Source: Epiperipatus broadwayi
Lineage: Eukaryota > Onychophora > Udeonychophora > Euonychophora > Peripatidae
DNA: 64,000 nucleotides
Assembly: GCA_028023455.1 (NCBI GenBank)
Contig: JAQFVV010001024.1
Span: forward strand, 64,625-128,624
Reading direction: 5' to 3'
Shown: positions 16,443 through 28,465 of the stretch, in pieces
How the letters are laid out: each line of letters opens with the position of its first letter
How positions within the stretch are numbered: the first letter of the stretch is position 1
Made by a program: the position numbers and the translations under genes
The notes under the pieces: model-generated
Databases searched by the model: none
Seen by the model: only the letters and a program-made list of their open reading frames with translations
What the model was told of the DNA's origin: nothing

Positions 16443-16970
16443 TAACCTGGTCTTGTGCATCCTCACTTCAAAATAGTATATGATATAAAATAAAACGGGT
16501 TCTAGCTCAGTTAATAATTAATAAATAAAATATTAAACATTAAAATTAAAATGTTTCACTAGCTCAAATTTAAAATACGAATAACGTTCAGTTTATAAAA
16601 ATAAATTAAATAAATATTTAATATTTTCATGAGACTTGAAGTGAAAATACGGGTGACAAGATAGATTACATTGAGCCAATATCCCACAGGATATTACCTC
16701 AATGGCATAAGAACACTACCCCGACTTATTACTATTTCAAATAACAAACGTATAGTATTCTTACGACTTTAATAACTTCTACTCACTAAGATTAAGTTAA
16801 TAATTACATCTTAATCTTCTATTCGTAATAATCTAGCTCAAATAAAATAATCTCAGGTTCATAAAGTTTATTCTAAGTTAATTTAAAAATACGGTAGTAA
16901 AATATGAGAAGGGATTTTATGTCATAATCTACTACACTGAAACTAATAATAATAAATAATAATAATAATA
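16441..16970 (+). repeat. Copy II of the (AAT)-tailed dispersed repeat
   Basis: It begins where a (TA)n tract ends, with CTAACCTGGTCTTGTGCATC, includes CTAGCTCAG, a strong hairpin at 16671-16702, GGCATAAGAACACTAC, ATCTCAGGTTCATAA and GGGATTTTATGTCATAATC, then (AAT)n at about 16947-16970. The block order matches 4485-5007 and the reverse complement of 25235-25750. Confidence 0.7.
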
Positions 16971-19900
16971 TTCTTCATTGTTTAACTACTACTGGATATC
17001 TTTTCTTTTTGTTATATTTTTATTATCATAATAAAATAATAAAATAATTTTATATAATCTTTTATCTTCATGTAATAATATAATAAATACGTGGTAGCAT
17101 TTGATAGTCTGATAAATAAAGTATGTGTGGCAACTGATAGCATATAATTCAGTATACTATTGTTATAAATGATTTATGACCAATAAAACAATGTAAAATT
17201 ATAATTATTTAATTAAAAGAATACCAATAAATATTTAAAATTCTTAAAATACTTCTCTGTTTATATTTTTGTGCAAAATTATATTTTTGTTTCAATTGTT
17301 ATGGATATATCGTGATTTCATGCAGTGAAGTGGAGAAATAAACAATCAAGACACAAAAATTTTGAAAAACAAATTTTAACAAAGTTTATTAACAACAACA
17401 AATAAAATAATCAATTTATGTACACTACTTACAATGGATATCCTTATTTTAATCTTACGTTTTTATCTACTAAATTATATAAAAACAGTTTATAGTTTAG
17501 TTATATCTTTATTTATACTTAAGACAAAAAAAAATGTCACCATTTGGTTTCTCATTATGGATAACTTATTATAAATATATTTACTTATTAGCAGAATATT
17601 TCATCCTTAATATTATTAAACTATCTTATTTTAAAAAAAAAACATTCATAGGAAAACATTCTACAGAGAAACAAAATTAACTTTATAATGAGTATGGATT
17701 TCTCAAAATATTAAAAAAATTTTCATCTTGCAAAGTCAAAGATGTTTTATAAAATATTCATCCAAAATTCAGTACTAGATTTTAGTGTTTTATCACACGA
17801 TGTTTACTAATCATAATATATTCTTATTTAGCCTTACTTTAGTATGATGTAAGTGTAATAATCAATATATTCCTGTTATTCAATAAACAAAAAATATATA
17901 CTATGCATATTGTTTATATAATTTACATTGTACTATTGTATTTTAAAAATATGCAATACTTCTTTTTCTCTTAAAAATAATAATAAAGCATTTAAAAAAA
18001 TAATTAACATTTTAAAGAAAATATCTTGTTTAGATACTCTATTCCAAAATTTATATTTCATTTCCAAAATAAATTCAAAAATATATTCTATGATACTTTC
18101 CTTTCCTTTGGAATTCATTGGAACTTCAATTTTAAGTTATAAAATTCTATTCATTCTAAGCAAATAAACCAATTTCTTTTCAAAATATCTTACTAAACGA
18201 TGCAGTTACATGAAATAAAGATAGCGAAACAGATGTATAGGATTTAAGGAAGAAAGCTAGAGTATCACTCATAACATATCTCAAAAATCATGGCACAGTG
18301 CATTACAAGAAAGAGGTATGACCTTTACCTGTCTAATAACCTCTAATACATGAACGATGTTAAAGCTATTTCTTCAGCTTTATTAGAACATCAAATATTT
18401 AAAGAAATATAAAACACTGTCCAAATAAAATGTGTACCAGTCATAGGGCTTTGTTAACTATTCTGATATTCACATAAAGACTAAATATTATTTCTATTCC
18501 TTATCATATCCTATTTCTTAAAAACATCATCTTGGTTTCCTGTTCACTAAGTACTTCCAAGCCACTATCTCAACATTATTTCTCAAGATTTTTCACATCT
18601 TACATCGATAAATAACTATCTGCATTTACAAAACAATAAATAAAATTCATTGATAATTAAACAATCTAGCTGTTCTATAAGAAAAGTCTGTCCATTTCAT
18701 CATTCTGTATGCTTAATCATATATAATCTAATCAGACAATATTTGAATATCCTAACATGAAAATTTTAAAAGAATCACATAATTATTTGTTATTATGTTG
18801 GATTATATCACTAATATATATATATATATATAACATTGTATGCATATTTTCAAATCAATCCTATCTCATAATGTTTTTTTAAAATGTTGTATGAAAATGC
18901 GTTACATATAATTAAAACTTTTACAATTCATTCTTAATATCCATAGATGATCTAAAGAAAACAAAAATGTACATTATAAATTATTAATAGTCATTATTAT
19001 TAACAAAATAACCTTTATCTAGTCATCATATTCAGTAGGTTTCTTCATCCACTAGATACCTATCATTGCAAACATAAAGAAATATACATTCATACACTTT
19101 ATTTTAAAATATATTCTTATCTAAATTATTAGATTATTCCATTATAAAATTTATATATCATCAACAAATTAATGTTTTATGTTTTCCTAATCTCATAAAA
19201 AAAATTTAGATTTAAACTAGATTAATAAAATAAAAGGAATCAAAACTATAATTACATATTTTCTTGACATTAGTTCCTGATAAGTCCAAAATGTTTAAAT
19301 TTTTTTCTCTAGAGTTTCCTAAATGTTCTCCTTAAAGTGCGTTAAAGTTTAAAAATAAAAATAAATATTAATCCATTTAGTAAAATTTATAAAAAAATAA
19401 TCCTTGGTTTTAGTATTTAGGATGATAATTATTAAATCATAATATTAATTAATCCCATCAAATTTCTTCAATATTCTCTGTGACGTATCAGATGCATCTT
19501 CCATCTAATTTAGCTTTAAAAATACTTGGTAAACTTTTTTTTTACAATATTTCCATGGATCCATTTTTTATTCAACTATGTGTTCACTTTTTTTTATATA
19601 AGTTTCCATCCTTAATAAATTTAAACTTTCGTTTGATATTTTTTTATATATCATCTTTTTAAAAAAACTTCAAGTACTTTTAAACAAATGTTTTCTAAAT
19701 ACAATTTAAACAATTCTAAGATTGGAGATTTTAATATCAAAAACGCTTCTGTAACATATTCTCCTGGATTCTTTCTTTAACTCCTGAAAATATTTTTTTT
19801 TAAATGTTACCTTCAGAAAGGATATAACATTTTACTCCTTTTGATATAATATTATATAGAATGATTCATAAGATATAATTGTCTTATTACTATTTTTAAA

Positions 19901-20380
19901 AAATAAATCTTGGATAAGCTTATCTAAATAATAATGTGTCTCCAATTTTTTCCTTTTTAAACAGAAAATAACTTTGCACTGTATCAGTATAATGTTCGTA
20001 CTATGATTTTTATGGACTAGAATAATTCTCCAGTGAAGCATTAATAAAGCTGTATCAAAATATTCCAAAAACATTTTAATATTATTAGAATTTATATCCA
20101 TTTTATTCCACAGTATATCCATCTTTTCACTGCGAAGTTTAGGTCAAATTTCAGATAAAATAATCCTGGCAAGTACTTTAAAAAACTAGCAAACCATTTT
20201 CACGATGTTCCCAAATATATATATATATTTTAAACTCTCTTTTGCAAAATACTTTTAAAAATTATCAATTAGTTTCTGCAAATAAAACTATAAGAAAGTA
20301 TTAAAAATTGACTAAATAAAAATTTTAAAAATACTATCTCTTTGATAGCTGTTAATATACCTTTCTCTGGTTCTAATACA
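16971..20380. other. AT-rich spacer, no recognisable gene
   Basis: Contains short open frames (for example 17928-18167 plus and 19480-19662 plus) with AT-driven, hydrophobic composition and no motif. A 96-codon frame at 19832-20122 on the minus strand lies about 260 bases downstream of the minus-strand promoter-like block at 20390-20470. It has no recognisable domain and I do not call it a gene. Confidence 0.5.
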
Positions 20381-20389
20381 TTATTAATC

Positions 20390-20470
20390 TCCCCTGATAC
20401 CCCCCCCATGCAATTCATATTTATAGTCTGTAAGAATACCTCATTTGATTGGTTGATTCTTACTTTTAGC
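20390..20470 (-). promoter_or_regulatory. CCAAT/TATA promoter-like block, minus strand
   Basis: On the minus strand: CCAATCAAATGAGG, about 27 bases later TATAAAT, then GAATTGCATGGGGGGG. The order and spacing match the plus-strand block at 22403-22490 (CCAATCAGATAAGG, 26 bases, TATATAAG, then a G-run). Two oppositely oriented copies with the same layout suggest a shared element or LTR-like promoter. Transcription is inferred only. Confidence 0.35.
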
Positions 20471-21389
20471 TTAAGAACAAATTTACATATTTTTAGTTTT
20501 TTACAGAATTGAATCTTTAAAATAAAAATTTATGACGTAATAACTCAAAAATATTATTTAAAATACTACTTTTAAATCAATTATTACTTTATCAAAATTA
20601 TTTAAACATTTAAAATAACTTTTAAAATAATTTTAATAACCTATTCCATCTTTAATATTCAATTTATCTATTTTTATTTAACAAAATATTTAATTTTTTT
20701 ATTAACTGTATTCGTCTTCATTACATTATTTAAAACATGTTATATGATAGTTAACTTAATATTTATTATTATTTGCTTTTATGATAGGCAATAATTCCAT
20801 CCAATTCTATAATTCAATCTTTTAAAATATTTTAAACTTTGTTATTAATTCAAACAAGCAGTGTGTGTGAAAGTATGCATTATACAAGTCACATGATAAT
20901 AACTTTGACAGACGATTTTTTAATCTATTTCTCTGCCCAGATTTATAAAATTGATACACTTATAATATTTAATAATATAATTATAAAAATTTGGAAAAAT
21001 AATTTAAAATATAGAATTAAATACAATTTTCACCATCATAAAGTTTATTTTTAAAATGTACTATATTAATTTTGACTATTAAATATGATTATAAATTTAA
21101 ACATAGCATTTATTAACTATAAGTTTTAAACTATTAAAATCGAATTTTTTAAATATACTTTTAATAATTATAGCTGTGTTATTTAATATGGCCAGCTTTT
21201 ACAACCATATGCAACAATATTTAAAGCTTTACATAACTATTTTTAAATGATTCCTTATAATTTTATATACTATGTATTTTTTTTAGCTTCAAATTGTACT
21301 TTATATTATAATTGACAAACTATAATTAACATATTAAAATAACATATTCTATAATTTAAAATTTTTTAGTAATTGACTGTGATGGACTA

Positions 21390-21427
21390 TTACTGACCTA
21401 TAGAAAAGGGCACAAAAAAAAAAATAA

Positions 21428-21523
<96 letters not shown>

Positions 21524-21543
21524 GCCCTTTTGTATGGGTCACC
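21390..21543. repeat. Palindrome with long (TA)n centre
   Basis: The left arm ACTGACCTATAGAAAAGGGC (from 21391) pairs imperfectly with the right arm at 21521-21543 (TGTGCCCTTTTGTATGGGTC then ACC). Between them lie an A-rich run and about 90 bp of (TA)n (21430-21520). Confidence 0.85.
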
Positions 21544-21580
21544 ATTTAAGTTTTGTGCTAATCTAGTGGAAAATTTTAAA
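21517..21580 (+). repeat. Dispersed repeat fragment, inverted relative to 32256-32315
   Basis: Starting with TTGTGCCCTTTTGTATGGGT and continuing through TTTTGTGCTAATCTAGTGG, this is the reverse complement of 32256-32315 with only a few differences. Both copies sit beside or near (TA)n tracts. It looks like the terminal part of a short mobile element; the remainder is not defined. Confidence 0.65.
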
Positions 21581-22402
21581 TTTAAGAAGTATTTTAAATG
21601 TGTGATGTTGACTTTGCTTGTGGTAATGTTACCATAAGTTTAATTAAAGCAATCTATGAGTATTTGGTATGTGAATTGTGTTGGTATTGAGAAGATATTT
21701 AAAATGATGATGATTATGATGTAATACTGCATTAATAAATTTAATAACAAATGTTTGAAGCTAAAGTATTTAAAAGACAAGTTAAAATTAGACAAAGATA
21801 TTTATTAAATTCAAAATATATGCTAAAAGTGAATAAAAGTATTTTAAATTATAAGTACTTAAATTGAGATTAATATTTGATTTTAATCATATCAAATAAT
21901 TATTTTAAAATCTATTATAATATCTTAAATATTTAAAAATATTTATTTTAAAAAAAGCAATTGTTAGGTTTATTTTTAGATGACAGCAAGCGTTCTTGTG
22001 TTATAAAGAACAGATGTTATACACACATGCGTGGAAGTTGTCTAATAAAGTTGCATAATTATTTTAAAAAATCATGTTATAAAATTTATAAATAATACGT
22101 GAGTTATCACGAGATAAAAAATAAAGATATTAATGTAAAATATTAAATTTGATTTTAAAAATATTGTCTTAAAAATATAACGTATTTAAAAAGATTTAGT
22201 TTATTTTAAATGATCTTATAAAAGTTAAGATTTAAATTAAGTGAGAAATAATATTTCAAAAGAATGTTTAATAGATTTAAATAAACGATAAATATTGTTT
22301 TGAAAGAATTTGATAAAATATCAAATATTAAATAAGTCATTATTTTATTTTTAATATTGTGTTGGTAAATATGTAAATAAGAAATTTTGATTGTTTAAAC
22401 CT

Positions 22403-22490
22403 ACCAATCAGATAAGGAGTTTCTGGCAGTATATAAGCTGGATTCAATTGTTGAGGGGGTCTCTCTACAATAAAACTTCTAAGTCGTTTG
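22403..22490 (+). promoter_or_regulatory. CCAAT/TATA promoter-like block with downstream AATAAA
   Basis: CCAATCAGATAAGG at 22404-22417, TATATAAG at 22430-22437, a G-run at about 22455-22459, and AATAAA at 22469-22474. A CCAAT box, TATA box and polyA signal this close together is typical of LTR U3-R regions, but no terminal repeat was found. It could instead be a core promoter for the small ORF at 22668. Confidence 0.35.
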
Positions 22491-22667
22491 TGCTATTAAA
22501 AAAATAGCCAAGTAAATTTATAAACGCTCTTAAAATCAGTTGTAAAATCATAAGAGTGTTATTGTATATAATTTATAATATTTTTAAAGTAATGAATATG
22601 CAGTAGAAACTTAATAATTCCCTATTATCTTCTCAATATCGAAACTCAATTTACGTACAAATAATCA

Positions 22668-22880
22668 ATGGAAACATCACGTATCGGAGAAATTTATCAG
22701 AAACTTTATGCTGGAAAAGTAACAGACGCTGGATTAGAACATAAAACTACAAGATGGAGAAAAGTAGTATTTTGGACTATAAATAGTTTTCAAAAGTTAA
22801 ATTACTATTGTCTATTACTAATAGATATTTTAAAGAAATATAAATATTTCTGTAAAAGAAAGTATTTTGACAAATTATAG
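22668..22880 (+). CDS. Small unrecognised ORF, possible first exon
   Basis: A 70-codon frame starts at ATG 22668, about 230 bases downstream of a TATA-like TATATAAG. The first ~45 residues (METSRIGEIYQKLYAGKVTD and following) have balanced composition, with Gly, Ala, Asp, Arg and Trp, unlike the Ile/Lys/Asn-dominated random frames around it. After about residue 45 the composition becomes AT-driven. I do not recognise a family. It may be the start of a spliced gene, a decayed element ORF or chance. Confidence is low. Confidence 0.2.
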   Translation: METSRIGEIYQKLYAGKVTDAGLEHKTTRWRKVVFWTINSFQKLNYYCLLLIDILKKYKYFCKRKYFDKL

Positions 22881-22899
22881 AAGTAAAATATGTATCTTA

Positions 22900-25230
22900 A
22901 GGAAAGATATAAGATGCAGTAGTAATTTTAAATAAATACTTGCCTTGTTAAGTCTTTATGCTTAAAAGACTAGAGATTGATAATTTGAAAAGGCAAATAT
23001 ATTATAAGTATAAGTATTTTTAAAAATCGTAATATAATAAAATTATTTTATTAAAGTTATCTAAACGCTGGCCGTTATAGATGGAAAATTAATTCTTACC
23101 AGAATATGTTATTTATAAATGCGTAGATAATACATGGATGTCCAAGCCAAACCAAGTTAATGGAAGAATAATTAAATGACAATTTTATCAATTATAAACT
23201 AAATTGAAATAATAACTTTCAAATAATAATTGATGAAGAATTGGATCCAAAGAACTTATAAACTATTTTTTAATTTTGTTTTGTTTTCTTGGGGAACTTA
23301 TTTTTATTTTTTAAAAAAAGAACGTTATCATTTTATTATAAACTTTCAAGAAACACGTGATACAACGGAACAGGAAATAGTGTTTTATTGACTTTATACG
23401 GAGGATATTTGTTAGAACTTTTATGGTAGGACAAAAGTCGACGCTGGACTATGTAATATGATTTTATTTTATTTATTTAACATAAAATTTAAATATTATT
23501 AAACTCTTAAAAAGTAGGTTAGGTACATTTATTAAATAGTAACTTAAAAATAATATAATAATTAATTACATAAACTTATTTTTATAATTAATATAACACG
23601 GAATATTCTAATGAATGTTTATGAGTGAAAATGTGAATGATTTTTATTTTATGAAGCTGCAAATTCCGAAGAATACTGGATAGCAGAATGGACAATATTA
23701 TTATTATGGTAAAAAATATTGTATAATGATTTTTAATGAATTTAATATGTTTTTTCTTTAGATCAACTGAATATTATGTTGTTGTAGAATGAATGGATAG
23801 ATATTTTATGAAAACACATACATTATATTGGCAACGAACTTTATTAAAATATGCATAAGTTTTTAATTTATAATATAAACATGATACAACATTACGTAAA
23901 AGCTTAGAAATAATTATATGATTCTTTCGTAAATAATTTTGATATTTTTATTTATGCTTAGTATTAAAATGATGTTTATTATTTATCTAAGTAATTATTT
24001 TATTTTTGCAATTTAGAAAAGGATTTTAAAAGTCTATATTTTTGTGTATTTTGTTTATTGAATAAGTTAAGTTACGTTTTAGGTAGAGGCTTATATTTAG
24101 ATTGAAAAGTTTACTAAGTATAGACAATATAGTATGAGTAATTTGGATAATGAATATTTTATTTGAAGTTGATATTTGTTTTCCGGAAAATGTTTTAAAT
24201 GAGTTTAGAATATGTTTTATAGATAGAAATTTATTAGAAAGGTTAGTAAAGCACATAGGGTAAAATAATGATTTTACACAGAAAGGAATCATAAAATTTA
24301 TCTAATGTAATGTTTTATGAATTTAAAATTGATAAATGATTTAAATATTAATGTTTGAATAATACAGATATAGAATGCATATTTTATAAAACATATAACA
24401 GGAATTACATTAGGTGGAATATAATTATAGCCAATCATTTGTTTTACATTATAAAGAGATATTAATTTTATATAAAGCTATTAGGCAATGCTAATAACAA
24501 AGTGAATACATGATAATACATTATAAATGATATTTAATTAATGTAGTTATTTAATAGGTAAAGCTACATTATGTACACATGCTACATAGATAATCTTGAC
24601 ATGTATTATTATTTGTAATAATTAAAGATTACTACTATTTATTTTTAAAATCTAAATTTAAGAAAAACACACTGTAATATTATTCATATAGCATTTGAAG
24701 GAATGTGTAATTGCTTATTAAGTACATAAGTTAATAACAGTGTAAGCCTCTTATATTTGTATTCCTATTTTTTTTTTTTATTTTATTTGTTGTCATAAAT
24801 TATAAACTGTAAATAGTGTAAATAAATTTTATTTGAAGTTATTGTAAATAAATTTGTTAATTTGTTTTAAAAGTGTGTCGAGTTTCATTATTTTTCACCT
24901 CAGCATTTTGACATCAGATGATTTGAAATAAACATAATATTTGCACAAAATTGAATTTGTTATTATTACTTAGAATTGAATACCATATTTGCTTAACATT
25001 ATTTTATAAGAATTGATTGACATGAACATAAATATTGCAATGGTCATAAGATGATTATAATGCACATTATAAGAATACAATATTGTTTATTGCCACAGAT
25101 TATTAAGTATAAGATTTTGATCTATTTTAAAATGAAGATACCATATGAAATAAAAGATATACATATGATTGTTTATTCATTTAATGATTGATTATATAAT
25201 AGAAATAGATGAGATTAAATTACACTTTAA
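22900..25230. other. AT-rich spacer, nothing firmly identified
   Basis: Scattered less-biased stretches occur near 23060-23170, 23380-23460 and 23640-23730, but no frame stays open and no motif is visible. An 88-codon minus frame at 24026-24292 has no motif. Confidence 0.45.
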
Positions 25231-25234
25231 GATT

Positions 25235-25749
25235 ATTATTTATTATTATTATTAAAATAAGTTAGGTGTATTTAAGTTTGATATAAAATCCCACATCATA
25301 CTTATTTACATGAATTATTATTATTTTAAAACTTAGAAGAACCTGAGATTATTTAATTATATTTTAAGTTAAAAGTTAGGAATTATTTTAGTATTATTAA
25401 AGATAATTTATTTCATTTAAAAGTCATAAGAATGCTATAGATGTAGTGGTAAGATGATAAGGTAGTGGTAGTATTCTTATGCCATTGAGACAGTATCTTA
25501 GGAGATATTGACTCAGTGTAAATCTGCTTATTACTTTGTAACTTTACTTCGCAGTCTCATAATTTTATAAATACTTATTTAATTAATATAATCTAGAACT
25601 ATATTGATTTTGATGATTGATAATAAATTTAATTAAGATATGATAATATAAAAGTATATTAAAGATAGATATGCAAATTTTAATGAAGCATAATAATGTA
25701 ACTGAGCTAGTTGTATTTTAAACTATTTTATATATCAAGAAGTAAGGGT

Positions 25750-25750
<1 letters not shown>
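25235..25750 (-). repeat. Copy III of the (AAT)-tailed dispersed repeat, inverted
   Basis: The reverse complement shows the same blocks as 16441-16970: TAGCTCAGTTACATT, GACTGCGAAGTAAAG, a hairpin (25484-25515), GGCATAAGAATACTACCAC, ATCTCAGGTTC, and GATTTTATATCAAACTTA near the tail. The 5' end (25750) again abuts a long (TA)n tract and the 3' end shows a short ATT/AAT run at about 25234-25256. Confidence 0.65.

Positions 25751-25751
<1 letters not shown>

Positions 25752-25839
<88 letters not shown>
25752..25839. repeat. (TA)n microsatellite, ~86 bp
   Basis: Pure alternating TA directly next to the 5' end of the inverted (AAT)-tailed repeat. Confidence 0.95.
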
Positions 25840-25841
<2 letters not shown>

Positions 25842-28380
25842 ACTGTAAATTATTCTTCCCCAATCAGCTATTATTTTTTCAATATTAAATTTACCAAAGG
25901 CTTTATTTTTACTTAAGAGTTAATTAATCTCGCCTTAAATGTCAGAGTGTAATTGATTTAGCGATTTTTCGCCTGATGCATTATTATTAATTTACACTAT
26001 AATGAACATAAACATTCTGTAAAGATAATAAATCAGACATCTAATAAATTATCTTTCTATCACTTGCATGCAAAATAAATGTTTAATTTTTTTACTATTA
26101 TTATATAATATAAATTGATATAACTAAAAGTTAAGAGCACAGTGTATCTTTCTAAATAAATATTCTCTCTTCTCTAAAATAAAAAAATATATAGAATTAT
26201 ACATGTATGATAAATTTATCAAAACATCATATTATCACCATTCCATGTGCCTATTCATGTTGTGAATAAATTATTCTGATGTGATGCACTGTAACTTCTA
26301 ATTTTTGGGAGTCTGGAATCTCTCAACCACAATGTCCAGTGAAACATATTAGCCATTTTACCTTCTCTTTCCATTCTCCAACTTCAGTTCTATTAAACTC
26401 TCTGTACAGTAGTGCCAAAAGTGCATGCCTTTGTAATCAATTGCTACAGAAAGGTTTGTGCATAAAATTCCTACTCATCCAAAATGCTCAAACTAGTTTC
26501 TAGCTTGTTGCTTTTATCAGTGACAAGCCTTGGATTTAAGTACATTTCATCTAGATCTTAGGACTTATTGAAACACTTCAACAGCTACTTTTTATCTATT
26601 TGGTTAACTATAATACAGTGAGACCAATATAAAATCACTATAATGTTTCCAACCCAAACTTCTTTAGTAGTATAGTCATATGAATTTAAACTCAGTTCAG
26701 CATTTATGCCTCATGCTGTCTTTACTTGTTTAAAAACCATAGTCACCATCATGTTATGACTAGGATAGATAAAAATATCAAAACATCACATAATCACCAT
26801 TTCATATGCTTACACATTTGTTAGTAAGAGTACTAAACTCTCTATACAGTTATACTTTTATAATGGTTTAGACACATTACAGTGTTTTTTTATTATCCAA
26901 ATAGGCAAAAGGTGGCTGTTGGATGATTGCATGAAGTTCTAATATCTAGATACAGTGTTCACAAATCCAAGGTCCTTACTGAAGAAAGCCTCAAGATAGA
27001 AACTAGTCTGTTGCTGTGGAAAAGTATGCAGTAGATACAGATTTAATGTACAAACCTCCTTGCCTACATTGATTACAAAAGCTTGTACATGGTTGCAATA
27101 TTTTTTGGAGAGTTTGATACTTTTAGCATATGATACATTCATGATAATAAACAGTGTTTTTAAATATAAAAAAATATTTATGTTATTGTTGATGATATAT
27201 GCTGTTCACAAAATAAATAAAATTTCAAGATTATTTAAACATTATTAAAAAAAAATTAACATCTATAGAGAGAGAAAATATTTTATTTGTAATATTAAAA
27301 ATATTTTTTTCTGTGATAGATTGAGGCTTTATATTTCAAATCAGCATGTAACTATTTATGGATCACCTCTGGTTACTTTTTAAACAGTTGGTGTTAAAAT
27401 TATATATTGTGCCATTACAATTTATTCATTAGCTAAATTTATAGTAATGTGCATGTAAGAAAATGTAAAACAAAATCATCATCACATTTTATATAACCAG
27501 AAAAGAAGCTGTAGGGCATCCAAGTTCAAACCCTACCAGATCAAAATTTTAAACGCTTTAGACAGAAAGAGAGTGGGACAGCAATTATATGCTTTACTTG
27601 TTTGTGTGTTAATAAATCTCAAAAAGAGCAGTACACACATTTAATTTTTAATTTTTCTGTTAAAAAGCAAAGTTATAACGCATACGTATAAGCAGTGTAT
27701 GTGTAAGTTATTTAATTGTTTTATATTTCAAATATTAAATGCTTTGACTTTCTTTAAAACTAACCTATGCTTGATCAATTTTAATATCTTATTCTATACT
27801 TCTATTTTCCTTTTCTATAATTGTTATTGGGATTTAAAAGCTAAGGATTTAATTTTAAATGTTAGGGATATAATTTCTGAACTAGCATTTATATTATTAG
27901 TCAACAAGATTTATAAATGATTGGAATAATGGCAGTGTGTATGCTTGGATATATTACATACATAAACTACATTTTTTTATTTATTAAATATTGAAAGAAA
28001 ATTGAGAAAATCTGTTAATTTTTTTTTATTCAACAGTTTGTACTAGAAGGGTTAAATCTATCAAATTATTTTTTTGTACAATTTTATGTTAAAAGAGGAA
28101 ATCTGTTGAATCAGATATCTATTTTTGTAGCAATTTTGTTTTTGTAAATGATTGTTTGTCACTTTGGGAGCTTAAGCTGGGTGGGAACTCTAATTTTGAA
28201 ATTGTCTTATCTTAAGATCTAAAGAAGGAAGCTCAAAAATTTGAAATGTTACCTAGGTGTAAGAAAAAAAAGGATTAAGTCTATTTTTTTTTTAAAACAA
28301 AAGTGTCTGGAAAAAGGATTAAACTTTTCAGTTGAAAACTAATTTAGTTGAAAATAAATTAGAGATCTAATCAAAACGAA
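25840..28380. other. AT-rich spacer, no recognisable gene
   Basis: Slightly less AT-rich between 26200 and 26900. A B-box-like GTTCAAACCCTACC lies at about 27522-27535, but no convincing A box at proper spacing was found. Small frames such as 27060-27248 and 27699-27920 have no motif. Confidence 0.45.
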
Positions 28381-28409
28381 TTTGTCCAAAAATAGCAAGT
28401 GACGCTATC

Positions 28410-28465
28410 TCTGATTGGTTAAGTTAGCTAAAAAACTGGATATAAAAAGCTGTCTGGAAAAATCG
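28410..28465 (+). promoter_or_regulatory. Possible core promoter (inverted CCAAT + TATA)
   Basis: CTGATTGG at 28411-28418 (inverted CCAAT) is followed about 20 bases later by GGATATAAAAAGCTG at 28438-28452. About 500 bases downstream a short frame from ATG 28964 ends at a GT donor-like site (29021/29022). Known promoter grammar allows this reading; there is no direct evidence of transcription. Confidence 0.25.

Noticed and set aside
27515-27540. B-box-like GTTCAAACCCTACC as a SINE
   Set aside because: No A box at suitable spacing and no second copy seen.
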